Positions 45,367 to 54,522 of a DNA stretch of 64,000 nt are shown here, piece after piece; within the stretch, counting starts at the first letter, position 1, and every line of letters begins with the position of its first letter. The notes under the pieces are model-generated. The model ran no database searches and had not been told where the DNA came from. It was given only the letters and a program-made list of their open reading frames with translations. Origin of the DNA: Sinisalibacter lacisalsi (GTDB lineage Bacteria > Pseudomonadota > Alphaproteobacteria > Rhodobacterales > Rhodobacteraceae); NCBI RefSeq assembly GCF_014640115.1, contig NZ_BMGI01000004.1:1-64000 (forward strand). Direction: 5' to 3'. The position numbers were made by a program, and so were the translations under genes.

Positions 45367-45390
45367 GGGGCCGGGTATGATCCCGGCCCC
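45367..45390 (+). promoter_or_regulatory. Stable 9-base-pair hairpin after the binding-protein gene
   Basis: GGGGCCGGG (45367-45375) pairs perfectly with CCCGGCCCC (45382-45390) around TATGAT. No T-run follows. Like the structure at 34614-34639 it sits just after a binding-protein gene and before another gene of the same importer, as expected for a transcript-stabilising element. Confidence 0.55.
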
Positions 45391-45420
45391 GTGGTTCCCG
45401 CGCTCATCAAGGAAAGCCAG

Positions 45421-46494
45421 ATGTCTTCCGTAGAATTCCAGGGTGTCAGTAAGAAGTTCGGCGGCACGGTCGCGGTCGAGAAGACGGATATCGCCATCGA
45501 ACAGGGCGAGTTCTTCTCGATGCTGGGGCCTTCCGGCTGCGGCAAGTCCACGACGCTCCGGATGTTGGCGGGGTTCATCGCGCCCACCACCGGCCGGATC
45601 TTGGTCAACGGCCGCGACATCACCGACCTGCCGCCGGAAGCGCGCGGGATTGGCATCGTGTTCCAGAATTACGCCATCTTCCCGCACATGAACGTCTTCG
45701 ACAACATCGCCTTCGGGTTGGTGGAGCGCAAGCAAGACAAGGCGACGATCAAGCGAAAGGTCGAGGCCACGTTGGCGCAGGTTGGCTTGACGGGCTACGA
45801 GGGGCGCTTCGAGCGCGAGCTGTCGGGCGGTCAGAAGCAACGGGTCGCGCTGGCGCGCGTGCTGGTGATCGAGCCGGAGATCCTTCTGCTCGACGAACCG
45901 CTTTCGGCGCTCGACAAACAGATGCGCGAAGAGATGAAATTCTGGATCAAGGATATCCAGAAATCCATCGGCATCACCACGGTCTACGTCACCCACGACC
46001 AGTCCGAGGCCCTCACCATGTCGGACCGTATCGCGGTGATGAACGAGGGGAGGATGCTTCAGATCGGCTCCCCGGTCGATATCTACGAGAAGCCGTCTTC
46101 CCGGTTCATCGCGGAGTTCATCGGGGATTCGAACCTTCTGCGGGCGAGTGTCACGGAGCTCACCGACACGGGCTGCGTGGTCGACCTGGGCGAGGGTGTC
46201 GCGGTTCCCGCACGGGTGTCCGACGCGGTTTCCGTCGCCCCGGGTGAGCCGGTCGGCCTGTTGCTGCGCCCGGAAATGGTGCGGCTGATGCCTGCCCATG
46301 ACGGCGAGAAACCTCGCCTGAGCGGCAAGATTGTCGACGAGGTCTACCAGGGCGCCTTGCGTCGATATCGCGTGGCCGCCGGCACGCACGAGCTGGTGGT
46401 GGAAGTTCCAAACCGCCCGGAGCTGGTGCGGATGGCCGCGGGCACGCCGGTTGACCTGTTCTGGAGTGCGGAAAGCGGCGTTGCCGTTCCCTGA
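45421..46494 (+). CDS. ABC transporter ATPase (PotA type)
   Basis: 357 residues from ATG 45421, chosen for AAGGAAAGCCAG just upstream. Walker A GPSGCGKST, signature LSGGQKQRVALARVLVIEP, Walker B LLLDEPLSALDKQMRE and H-loop VTHDQSEALT are all intact. The C-terminal TOBE-type domain is present (LLLRPEMVRL). It powers the PotB/PotC-type permeases. Confidence 0.92.
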   Translation: MSSVEFQGVSKKFGGTVAVEKTDIAIEQGEFFSMLGPSGCGKSTTLRMLAGFIAPTTGRILVNGRDITDLPPEARGIGIVFQNYAIFPHMNVFDNIAFGLVERKQDKATIKRKVEATLAQVGLTGYEGRFERELSGGQKQRVALARVLVIEPEILLLDEPLSALDKQMREEMKFWIKDIQKSIGITTVYVTHDQSEALTMSDRIAVMNEGRMLQIGSPVDIYEKPSSRFIAEFIGDSNLLRASVTELTDTGCVVDLGEGVAVPARVSDAVSVAPGEPVGLLLRPEMVRLMPAHDGEKPRLSGKIVDEVYQGALRRYRVAAGTHELVVEVPNRPELVRMAAGTPVDLFWSAESGVAVP

Positions 46495-46563
46495 AAAGCG
46501 CGTTGATCCACGTGCGAAACCCTTAATCCCGCGAGCCATGTGAGCCGCGGTATGGAGATTGCG

Positions 46564-47706
46564 ATGGCAGATTTGGTGTTGAGAAACCGACAGGATGTCG
46601 AGGATTTCGTCAGGGGTTGCGCCTTCTACGCAACCGGCGGTGGCGGGTTGCCGGCGAACGGGATCGCGTCGCTGATGAGCGAGATCGACGCCGGGCGCGA
46701 GATGGTGATGGCCGACTGGGAAAGCCTCGCCGATGATGCCGTCACGGCGTGTCCGTTCCTCATGGGCTCCATCGCGCCGCACACGCCCGAGGTGCTGGCC
46801 GAGATGGAGGGGTTCGGTTTCACCGAGGTCGTCAACACCGAGAAGGACCGGATGCGCAAGGCGATCGAGGAACTCGAAGCCTACATGGGCGTGACCATCG
46901 ACGCGATCGTCCCGATCGAGCTTGCCGGGGCCAATACCTCCGCTGCCGTCGCCGCCGCGTCGGAGATGGGCAAAATGGTTATGAACGGTGACTACACCGG
47001 TCGGGCCATCCCCGAGATCCAGCAGACGACGCCCTATCTTCACGACAAGAAGATCACCCCGATTTCCTCCGTCGATGCCTGGGGAAACGTCTGTTTCATC
47101 AAGGATGCCACCAACTACCGCGTCGCCGAGCGCCTTGGAAAGCTCATCAGCGCGGGCGCTTATGGCCTGGCGGGGCAGGCTGGCTTCGTTCTGTCCGGCA
47201 GGGAGACCAAGGATCTCCTCGTCAAGAACAGCCTCACTGAATGCCATGACCTGGGCGTCCTGATCCGCACATCGCGGGAAGAGGGCGCCGACCCGGTGGC
47301 GCGCGTGGTTGACGCGCTCGGCGGCTGGGAGATCCATCGCGGCACATTGGTCGATATAGATGACGAAGACCGGATCGGGTATTACTGGGGCACGCATACG
47401 ATCACCGGCGAAGGCACCCATTCGGGCAAGCAGGCCAAGGTCTGGTTCAAGAACGAGCACCACGTCTGCTGGGTCGATGACGCGCCGGTCGTGACCAGCC
47501 CCGACATCATCGTGATCGTCGACAGCGAGACCGGCGAACCGGTTCCCAATCCGCTTGCCCGCGTCGGGATGAAGGTGGCGATCCTCGCCTTCCCGAGCCG
47601 GCCGGAATTCAAGAACGACAAGGCGGTGGATATCCTCGGGCCGCGGTATTTCGGGTTCGACATTGATTACCGGCCGATCGAGGAAACGATGGCGGACCGG
47701 GCTTAG
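46564..47706 (+). CDS. DUF917 (S-methyl-thiohydantoin desulfurase-type) family protein
   Basis: 380 residues from ATG 46564, with TATGGAG upstream; an ATG at 46552 is an alternative. The family N-terminus is clear (VEDFVRGCAFYATGGGGLP), as are ELAGANTSAAVAAASEMGK and VSSVDAWGN-like segments. DUF917 proteins occur with hydantoinase genes, and from memory part of the family is named for S-methyl-thiohydantoin desulfurase. Here it ends the racemase-importer operon, which supports a role in breaking down an imported hydantoin-like compound; the exact reaction is not shown. Confidence 0.8.
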   Translation: MADLVLRNRQDVEDFVRGCAFYATGGGGLPANGIASLMSEIDAGREMVMADWESLADDAVTACPFLMGSIAPHTPEVLAEMEGFGFTEVVNTEKDRMRKAIEELEAYMGVTIDAIVPIELAGANTSAAVAAASEMGKMVMNGDYTGRAIPEIQQTTPYLHDKKITPISSVDAWGNVCFIKDATNYRVAERLGKLISAGAYGLAGQAGFVLSGRETKDLLVKNSLTECHDLGVLIRTSREEGADPVARVVDALGGWEIHRGTLVDIDDEDRIGYYWGTHTITGEGTHSGKQAKVWFKNEHHVCWVDDAPVVTSPDIIVIVDSETGEPVPNPLARVGMKVAILAFPSRPEFKNDKAVDILGPRYFGFDIDYRPIEETMADRA

Positions 47707-48085
47707 GCCCGGATCCCCCTGTCGGTTTCGGGGTGACGCGGCGGAGCGATTGCCGGGTCGCCCACCGCCCGGTTTCGGCGGCGCTCTGGCAAAGGGGCGC
47801 GGCGGGACCCGGCGTGGCGCGGACCATCGCCATCGTCCCGGTCGCGACCCTCGGCCATCTCGGCCTGATCGCCGCGCTCGTGCGCCCGCCGGGGGCTGAT
47901 CTTGGCGCACCCGGTTCGCGCTTGGGCCGTTCGAATGGCTGCTGCGGCGGATCACCTATGCGGGGGTGCGCGCCCGACGTCTATGACTTGCCAGCCGCGG
48001 GGCGCGGTCGCTATGTGATCGCGATACGAAAGAGGGGCGGGATGGCAAAGCAGGTTCGGCGAAATTCCTGGGCGCTCGTGTCCTG
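47707..48085. other. 379-base gap between DUF917 and the RND gene
   Basis: Apart from the DUF418 remnant in its centre I see no intact gene. An open frame of 117 codons (47733-48086) crosses it, but it lacks a ribosome site, and its composition in this frame does not look like a folded protein. Confidence 0.5.
47800..47986 (+). pseudogene. Remnant of a DUF418 (YeiB-type) membrane protein gene
   Basis: The frame 47900-47986 encodes SWRTRFALGPFEWLLRRITY plus eight residues and a TGA. This matches the conserved C-terminal end of DUF418 proteins (W..RF..GP.EW..R..TY). A stop lies directly upstream in the same frame (47897). The preceding hundred bases in another frame (VATLGHLGLIAALV) could be the preceding helix, implying a frameshift and an internal deletion. 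The rest of the gene is absent, so I read this as a decayed fragment. Confidence 0.55.
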
Positions 48086-50311
48086 ATGGCGCGGGGTCGG
48101 CGCAGCGCGCGCGGGCTGGCGGCGGGCCTGTCGTTCCTGCGGGTCCGCTTCGGGCACCTCTGGCTGCTGTTCGCCGCGCTCCTAGCGCTGGGGGTGAGCG
48201 GCCTTCCCAAGGTGACCTTCGACAACGCGCTGCTGCGGTTTTTCGAGAGCGATTTCCCGGCCTATGCGGAGTTCGTCGAGGTTTCGCGTGACTTCGAAAG
48301 CGACAGCAACGACGTGATCTTGCTGTTCGAGGCCGATGATCTCGCCGATCCGGTGGTGCTCGAAGCGGCGTCGGCGGTGCTGCTGGAAGCGCAGTTCATC
48401 GACGGTGTGCGCGCCGCCATCTCGCCGTTCTCGATCGAGATCGCCGCCGAAGATGGGCGCACCGAGCCGCTCGTGCCTTACCCGCCGCCCGATGCCGCGC
48501 GCATGGCGGAGCGGTTCGACGCGGTGCGCGGCGAAACGCCGGCGCTGCGCCGGCTGCTGGCGGAAGACCGGGCCGCGATGATCGCGGTTCTGCCGCTGGT
48601 CGCGGAGGAGGCGGTTCAGGCCGATGCACTCGCCGCGCTCGCGGCGCTCGTCGAACGGGCGGAGGGGGGCGGTGAAATCCGGGTCCGGTTGGCCGGCTAC
48701 CCGGTGTTGCGCGCGAAACTGGCGCAGGGGCTGATCCTCGACGTGATCCTGCTCAACGCGATCGGGGCCGCCGTTGGCTTCGTCGTGGCGTCGATCGCCC
48801 TGCGCAGCGTCGCCCTGGGGGTGCTGACCCTTCCGGGGCCGCTGATTGCGCTCGTGCTCTGCCTCGGTGTCTTCGGTCACCTCGGGGTGGCGGTGACGAC
48901 CGTTTCGGTCACCCTGCCGGTTCTGGTGATGATCCTCGCCACCATCGATTCGATCCACATCATCTTTGAGCGGACCCGCCAGGGCGATCGCGAGAGCCGC
49001 CGCGCGACGCTGCGCGCGGTTCGGCGCATCGCCGCGGCCTGCGTGTTCGCAGCCATCACCACGGCCATCGCCTTCGCCGTCCTCACGCTGTCGCGGGCCG
49101 AGATCATCGCCGAGCTGGGCGCAATGGGCGCCGGGGTTCTGCTGTTGTCGGTGGTGATGGTGCTCCTGACCCAGAGCCTCGTGCTCGCGGCGGCGGGGCG
49201 GAGGCCGTATTTCCGCGAGAAGTTCGCGCGGGTCGCCCAACGGCCGCCGAGCGGCTGGCGGTTCATCCATCTGCCCCGCGTCGCGCTGTCGCAGCCGCGC
49301 GGGGTGACCCTTGCCGCCATCACTCTGCTCGCCGCCGCCCTGGTGGTCTACAGCCAGGCAGGCCCCCGGTATTTCGTGCTCGACAGCCTCGCGGAACACG
49401 ATCCGTTGCGCATCACCTTCAACGATGTCGAGGAAAAGGTCAGTCCGATCTCGATGCTCGAAGTGGCGGTGCGCGGCACTTCGCCGGCGCTTCTGGGCGC
49501 GGTCGAAGCGAGCATTGCCGAGGTCACGGGGAGCGATCTCGTCCAGTCGGCTGCCTCGGTTGCCGGCACCGCACCGGGCGGCATCGACGGCGCACCCGAT
49601 GTCATTGCCGGCCGGCTGCTCTCGCAGGACGAAACCCGGGCGCTCGTCACCGTGCCGTTCCGCTACCAGAGCGGGGCCGAGACCCTGGCGCTCGCGGCGC
49701 GGGTCGACGCGGCGCTGGCTGAGAACCCCGCGCTCGCCGGTGCCGAGATCAGCCCGGCGACGGGCATGTCGGTGATGTCGGCGGCGGTGATCAGCGGCAT
49801 CCTGACCGAACTCAACCGGGGCCTCGCGATCGCGGTTCTTGCCGTCGCCGTGCTGATCGGGTTGTGGCTCCGGTCGGCGCGGATCGCCCTGATCGCGCTC
49901 ATCCCCAATCTTCTGCCGGTGGCGCTGATCGGCGGCTGGCTGGCGTTTTCGGGGCAGGGGATCGAACTGGCAAACGGGCTGGCGCTCACCGTCGCCTTCG
50001 GCGTCGCGGTGGACGATACGCTGCACGTGTTGAACCGCATCCGCCTCAGCGGCGGGTTCGCGCGGATCGAACCGGCCCGCCTGCGCGCGGCGATGCGCGA
50101 GGCGACGCCGGTTCTGGTGACCACCTCGGCCGTGCTGGTCCTCGGATTCGGCGGCTCGGCCTTCGCCGCGACGCAGGAGGTTGCCGATTTCGGCACCATC
50201 GCCACGTCGGTCTTCGTGCTGGCTCTGTTCGCCGATTTGCTGGTTCTGCCGGCCGCAGTTGCATTCCTGGGCCCGCGTTTCTACCTTTCCGCTCGAAAAG
50301 GACAGCGATGA
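48086..50311 (+). CDS. RND/MMPL superfamily exporter
   Basis: 741 residues. One transmembrane helix at the N-terminus is followed by a periplasmic domain (about 45-215) and a cluster of five helices; this arrangement is repeated in the second half, as in MMPL and hopanoid-exporter (HpnN-like) proteins. Conserved pieces include TIDSIHIIFERTRQ near residue 290 and AFGVAVDDTLHVLNRIR near residue 640. There is no clear ribosome site before 48086. It probably moves a lipid or other hydrophobic molecule and overlaps a small periplasmic protein gene; the carotenoid genes follow. Confidence 0.82.
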   Translation: MARGRRSARGLAAGLSFLRVRFGHLWLLFAALLALGVSGLPKVTFDNALLRFFESDFPAYAEFVEVSRDFESDSNDVILLFEADDLADPVVLEAASAVLLEAQFIDGVRAAISPFSIEIAAEDGRTEPLVPYPPPDAARMAERFDAVRGETPALRRLLAEDRAAMIAVLPLVAEEAVQADALAALAALVERAEGGGEIRVRLAGYPVLRAKLAQGLILDVILLNAIGAAVGFVVASIALRSVALGVLTLPGPLIALVLCLGVFGHLGVAVTTVSVTLPVLVMILATIDSIHIIFERTRQGDRESRRATLRAVRRIAAACVFAAITTAIAFAVLTLSRAEIIAELGAMGAGVLLLSVVMVLLTQSLVLAAAGRRPYFREKFARVAQRPPSGWRFIHLPRVALSQPRGVTLAAITLLAAALVVYSQAGPRYFVLDSLAEHDPLRITFNDVEEKVSPISMLEVAVRGTSPALLGAVEASIAEVTGSDLVQSAASVAGTAPGGIDGAPDVIAGRLLSQDETRALVTVPFRYQSGAETLALAARVDAALAENPALAGAEISPATGMSVMSAAVISGILTELNRGLAIAVLAVAVLIGLWLRSARIALIALIPNLLPVALIGGWLAFSGQGIELANGLALTVAFGVAVDDTLHVLNRIRLSGGFARIEPARLRAAMREATPVLVTTSAVLVLGFGGSAFAATQEVADFGTIATSVFVLALFADLLVLPAAVAFLGPRFYLSARKGQR

Positions 50312-50814
50312 CACATCCCTTCAGAATTCTGATCGTCGCGGCCAGTCTTGGCGCAGGCCCGGCGCAGGCGGCCGATCTTTTCGCGGCGGTTGGCGGCTGG
50401 ATCGGCTCCGGCAGCCTGGCCACCACCGTCGAGCGCCCGATGCAGCCCGCAAGGTGCGAGGTCGATGTCGAACCGAAGGCGCCCGGCACGGATGTGAGCG
50501 TCACCGGCAAATGCCTCGTCTCGATCGGCGGGTCCGACATTTCGTTTCGCATCCTGCGCGCCGGGGAGGGGCGCGTGCGCGGGGCGATGTGGTCGGCCGC
50601 GACCGACGAGGTGCTGCAACTGACCGGCAGCGAGAAGGACGGCGCGGTCGACATGCGCGCGACGACGCCCCTGGTGGAGAACGGCAGGCGCTATGAAACC
50701 ATGATCACCGTGCGGGAACCGGATGCTGAAAGCTTCGCGATACGCCAGATGGTGCGGGCTGACGAGGCCGAGCCATGGCGCGTGATCGTCGACATGACAT
50801 ACCGGCAGCGCTGA
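50308..50814 (+). CDS. Small secreted/periplasmic protein of unknown function
   Basis: 168 residues from ATG 50308, which overlaps the exporter stop as ATGA. A Sec signal peptide is visible (FRILIVAASLGAGPAQA, cleavage near residue 21). The mature part is a predicted beta-rich domain with two cysteines (ARCEVDVEP and GKCLVS) that could form a disulfide. I do not recognise the family. Coupling to the RND exporter suggests it is a periplasmic partner of that system. Confidence 0.7.
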   Translation: MTHPFRILIVAASLGAGPAQAADLFAAVGGWIGSGSLATTVERPMQPARCEVDVEPKAPGTDVSVTGKCLVSIGGSDISFRILRAGEGRVRGAMWSAATDEVLQLTGSEKDGAVDMRATTPLVENGRRYETMITVREPDAESFAIRQMVRADEAEPWRVIVDMTYRQR

Positions 50815-50895
50815 GCCTCGTGGCCGGAACCTTTGCCGCATCCATCTTGCGCAGGGGAGCGTATAGTGGGGTGAGCGGGAGCGAACGGGGGGTGA

Positions 50896-52053
50896 ATGCC
50901 GGTCAGCGACATGAATTTTGACGCCGTATTCGTCGGCGGCGGATTGGCGAGCTGCCTCTCGGCCCTTCGCCTGCGCGCGGCCCGGCCGGACGCCCGGATT
51001 GCGATCTTCGAGGCCGGCCCCGCGATCTGTGGCAACCACACCTGGTCGTTCCACGGCCCCGACGTGAGCGCCGAGGCGCATGGCTGGCTGGCGCCGATGG
51101 TGGCCCACCGCTGGGAGCGGCAGCACGTGATCTTCCCGCGCTATTCGCGGATGCTGGAAACCCCCTACATGTGCCTCACCTCGGAAACCCTGCGCGCACA
51201 GGTGCGCGCCGCCGAGGGGATCGAGGTGTTCGAGAGCCGGCCCGTCGCCGCCATCGCCGCCGAGGGATTGACCCTCGAGGACGGGGGCAGCGTTGCCGCG
51301 GCTTGCGTGTTCGACGGGCGCGGCTTCGCGCCCAGCCCGGCGTCCGAGATCGGGTTCCAGAAGTTCCTTGGCCTCGAGGTCGAATGCGCCGCGCCACATG
51401 GGCTGGAGGCCCCGGTGATCATGGACGCCACCGTGCCGCAGCGCGACGGCTATTGCTTCATCTACCTTTTGCCGTTCTCGCCCACCCGGGTTCTGATCGA
51501 GGAAACCTATTACAGCGACGGTCACGATCTTTCGCCTCAGGTGCTGGAAGAAAACATCCGCGGCTATGCCGCCGCGCGCGGCTGGCAGATCGAGACGGTG
51601 GTGCGGCGCGAGCAGGGCGTGCTGCCGATCGCGCTCACGCTTGATGCCGAGGCGCTCTGGCGCGATCTGCCCGGCACCGCCGTGCCGATCGGGCTGCGCG
51701 CGCATCTGTTCCACCCGGTCACCGGCTACAGCCTGCCGACGGCGGTGGACACCGCCGGGCGCATCGCCGCCCACACCGGTCCGCTCACCACCGGGGCGCT
51801 GCGCGCCGTGCTGCAGGCTCAGGTGATCTCCACCGCCGGGCGCAACGTATTCCTCAGGATGCTGAACCGGATGCTGTTTCGTGCGGCCGAGCCGGAAAAG
51901 CGTTACCTTGTCCTGCAAAGGTTCTATGGCCTGCGCGAGGGCTTGATCGAACGGTTCTATGCGGGGCGGCCGACGCTGGCCGACAAGGCCCGCATTCTCG
52001 CCGGCAAACCGCCAGTTCCGATTGGCAAAGCAATGGGATGTATCCGTGAATAG
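50896..52053 (+). CDS. crtY: Lycopene beta-cyclase
   Basis: 385 residues. The N-terminal dinucleotide motif is VFVGGGLASCLSALRL, followed by the family signature CGNHTWSFHG near residue 45. It converts lycopene to beta-carotene by closing both ends. It is the first gene of crtY-crtI-crtB and overlaps crtI by 8 bases. The start at 50896 is immediately preceded by GGGGGGTGA, a closely spaced ribosome site. Confidence 0.92.
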   Translation: MPVSDMNFDAVFVGGGLASCLSALRLRAARPDARIAIFEAGPAICGNHTWSFHGPDVSAEAHGWLAPMVAHRWERQHVIFPRYSRMLETPYMCLTSETLRAQVRAAEGIEVFESRPVAAIAAEGLTLEDGGSVAAACVFDGRGFAPSPASEIGFQKFLGLEVECAAPHGLEAPVIMDATVPQRDGYCFIYLLPFSPTRVLIEETYYSDGHDLSPQVLEENIRGYAAARGWQIETVVRREQGVLPIALTLDAEALWRDLPGTAVPIGLRAHLFHPVTGYSLPTAVDTAGRIAAHTGPLTTGALRAVLQAQVISTAGRNVFLRMLNRMLFRAAEPEKRYLVLQRFYGLREGLIERFYAGRPTLADKARILAGKPPVPIGKAMGCIRE

Positions 52054-53575
52054 ACCTGCCAGCGCAGACGAGCTGAAAACCCCGGGCAGCCGGGCCATCG
52101 TGATCGGCGCCGGGTTCGGCGGGCTGGCGCTCGCGATCCGGCTGCAGAGCGCCGGGATCGCCACCACCGTTCTGGAGAAGCGCGACAAGCCGGGCGGGCG
52201 GGGCTACGTCTACGAGCAGGACGGCTTCAGGTTCGATGGCGGGCCGACGGTGATCACCGACCCGGATGCGCTGAAGGAGCTCTGGCAGCTCTCGGGCCGA
52301 AACATCGACGATTACGTGACCTTGATGCCCGTCTCGCCGTTCTACCAGCTGTGCTGGGAAGACGGCACGCGGTTCGATTACGTCAACGATCAGGATGAGT
52401 TGAACGCCCAGATCTCGAAGCTCTCGCCGAAGGACGTGGACGGGTACAAGAAGTTCATGGCCTATTCCGAGGATGTCTACCGCGAGGGATACCTCAAGCT
52501 CGGCGCGGTGCCGTTCCTCGATTTCAAGAGCATGATGAAGGCGGCGCCGCAGCTGGTGCGGGTGGGCGCCTACCGGTCGGTCTATTCCAAGGTGTCGTCG
52601 TTCATCGAGAACGAATACCTGCGCCAGGCGTTCTCGTTCCACACCCTGCTGGTGGGGGGCAACCCGTTTCAGACCTCCTCGATCTACGCCCTGATCCATG
52701 CGCTCGAGCGCCGTGGCGGGGTGTGGTGGGCCAAGGGCGGCACCGGCGCGCTGGTGCAGGGCATGGTCAAGCTGTTCGAGGATCTCGGCGGCACGCTGCG
52801 GACTTCGGCCGAGGTTGAACGGATGGTGACGCAAGGCAACCGGATCACCGGCGTGCAGGTGGCGGGCGAGGTTCTCGAGGCCGATCTCGTGGCCTCGAAC
52901 GCCGACGTGGTGCACACCTATGGCAAGCTGCTCGGCGGCACCAAGCGCGGGAAATCCTATGCCCGCAGCCTGAAGAAGAAACGCTTCTCGATGTCGCTGT
53001 TCGTGACCTATTTCGGCCTGAAAGGCGCGCCCGAGAACCTGCGCCACCACATGATCCTGTTCGGCAAGCGCTACAAAGGGCTGATCGACGAGATCTTCAA
53101 GGCCGACAAGCTTGCGGACGATTTCTCGCTCTACCTGCATTGCCCCTCGGTGACCGATCCGAGCGTCGCGCCGGAGGGCCACAGCACCTATTACGTGCTC
53201 TCGCCGGTGCCGCACCTGGGCACCTCGGAGATTGACTGGGAGGTGGAGGGCCCGCGCTACCGCGAGCGGATCTTCGACTACCTCGAGAAGCACTACATCC
53301 CCGATCTGCGCGAACGGCTCGTGACCTCGCATATCCTCACGCCGCACGGCTTTCGCGATGATCTGAACTCGCATCTCGGCTCGGCGTTTTCGGTGGAGCC
53401 GATCCTCACGCAATCGGCCTGGTTCCGCCCGCATAACCGCGACGCCTCGATCCCCAACCTCTACATCGTTGGCGCCGGCACCCATCCGGGCGCGGGGATT
53501 CCCGGCGTGGTGGGCTCGGCGAAGGCCACGGCGGGGCTGATGATCGAGGACGCGAAGGCCAGGGCCCCCGCATGA
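52046..53575 (+). CDS. crtI: Phytoene desaturase
   Basis: 509 residues from GTG 52046; the frame has no nearer ATG before the FAD motif IVIGAGFGGLALAIRLQSAG (near residue 18). The C-terminal family motif FRPHNRDASIPNLYIVGAGT and PGAGIPGVVGSAK are intact. It introduces the double bonds that turn phytoene into lycopene. It overlaps crtY upstream and crtB downstream by 8 and 4 bases. Confidence 0.93.
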   Translation: MNRPASADELKTPGSRAIVIGAGFGGLALAIRLQSAGIATTVLEKRDKPGGRGYVYEQDGFRFDGGPTVITDPDALKELWQLSGRNIDDYVTLMPVSPFYQLCWEDGTRFDYVNDQDELNAQISKLSPKDVDGYKKFMAYSEDVYREGYLKLGAVPFLDFKSMMKAAPQLVRVGAYRSVYSKVSSFIENEYLRQAFSFHTLLVGGNPFQTSSIYALIHALERRGGVWWAKGGTGALVQGMVKLFEDLGGTLRTSAEVERMVTQGNRITGVQVAGEVLEADLVASNADVVHTYGKLLGGTKRGKSYARSLKKKRFSMSLFVTYFGLKGAPENLRHHMILFGKRYKGLIDEIFKADKLADDFSLYLHCPSVTDPSVAPEGHSTYYVLSPVPHLGTSEIDWEVEGPRYRERIFDYLEKHYIPDLRERLVTSHILTPHGFRDDLNSHLGSAFSVEPILTQSAWFRPHNRDASIPNLYIVGAGTHPGAGIPGVVGSAKATAGLMIEDAKARAPA

Positions 53576-54522
53576 CCGGGGCCGCCGCCGACCTGGTTCG
53601 TTTCGGCGAGCAATCCATCGCCAAGGGCTCGAAGAGCTTCGGCATGGCCGCCAGGCTGTTCCGCCCCGAGATCCGCGCCGACGTGGTGATGCTCTACGCC
53701 TGGTGCCGCCATGCCGACGACCTGATCGACGGGCAGGAGTTCGGCTTCGGCCAGGAGGCCGACCACCGCGAGGGCCAGAACGAACGGCTGCTGGAACTGA
53801 AGGCGAAAACCGCCCAGGCGTTGAGCGGCGCGCAGGTGGACGATCCGGCTTTCGACGTGCTGATCTCGGTGACCCGCAACAACGAGATCCCCGCCCGCCA
53901 TCCGCAGGACCTGATCGAGGGTTTCGAGATGGACGTGAACGAGCGCAGCTATGCCACTCTGGGGGACACGCTCGATTATTGCTACCACGTCGCCGGGGTT
54001 GTGGGGGTGATGATGGCGATGGTGATGGGCGCGCGCGCGGCGCGGGTGCTCGACCGGGCGAGCGATCTCGGCCTCGCCTTCCAGCTCACCAACATCGCGC
54101 GCGATATTGTCGACGATGCCGGGGTTGGCCGCCGCTACGTGCCCGAAGATGTGCTCGCGCGCCACGGTCTCAACGGTGAAACCTACGCCGCGCCGCAGAA
54201 CCGCGCCGCGCTTCATGCCGCCGCCTGCGATCTGCTGGACGAGGCGGAGAAATACTACGCCTCGGCCCGCTGGGGCTTGCCGGCGCTCGACTGGCGGTCT
54301 GCCTGGGCCATCGCCTCGGCGGCGCGGGTCTACCGCGCCATTGGGCAGAAGCTGCGTCGCAAGGGGAGCAGGGCGTGGGAAAAACGGATCTCGACCGGCA
54401 AGCTCACCAAGATCGGGCTCGTCCTGCTGGCGCTGGGCGACGTGATCGCCTCGCGCTTCCGGCGCGAAGAGAACGGCCCCGACCGCGACTGGCTCTACAG
54501 CCGGCCCACCGGCGCGTCCTGA
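53572..54522 (+). CDS. crtB: Phytoene synthase
   Basis: 316 residues with both aspartate-rich motifs: CRHADDLIDGQEF near residue 43 and LTNIARDIVDDAGVGRRYVP split near residue 175. It condenses two geranylgeranyl diphosphates to phytoene. Its 3' end overlaps the 3' end of the opposite-strand crtZ by 28 bases. Confidence 0.94.
   Translation: MTGAAADLVRFGEQSIAKGSKSFGMAARLFRPEIRADVVMLYAWCRHADDLIDGQEFGFGQEADHREGQNERLLELKAKTAQALSGAQVDDPAFDVLISVTRNNEIPARHPQDLIEGFEMDVNERSYATLGDTLDYCYHVAGVVGVMMAMVMGARAARVLDRASDLGLAFQLTNIARDIVDDAGVGRRYVPEDVLARHGLNGETYAAPQNRAALHAAACDLLDEAEKYYASARWGLPALDWRSAWAIASAARVYRAIGQKLRRKGSRAWEKRISTGKLTKIGLVLLALGDVIASRFRREENGPDRDWLYSRPTGAS

Noticed and set aside
48182-50314. A 710-codon open frame on the minus strand
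   Set aside because: It is antisense to the RND exporter, with biased composition and no motif; the exporter frame has clear conserved helices.
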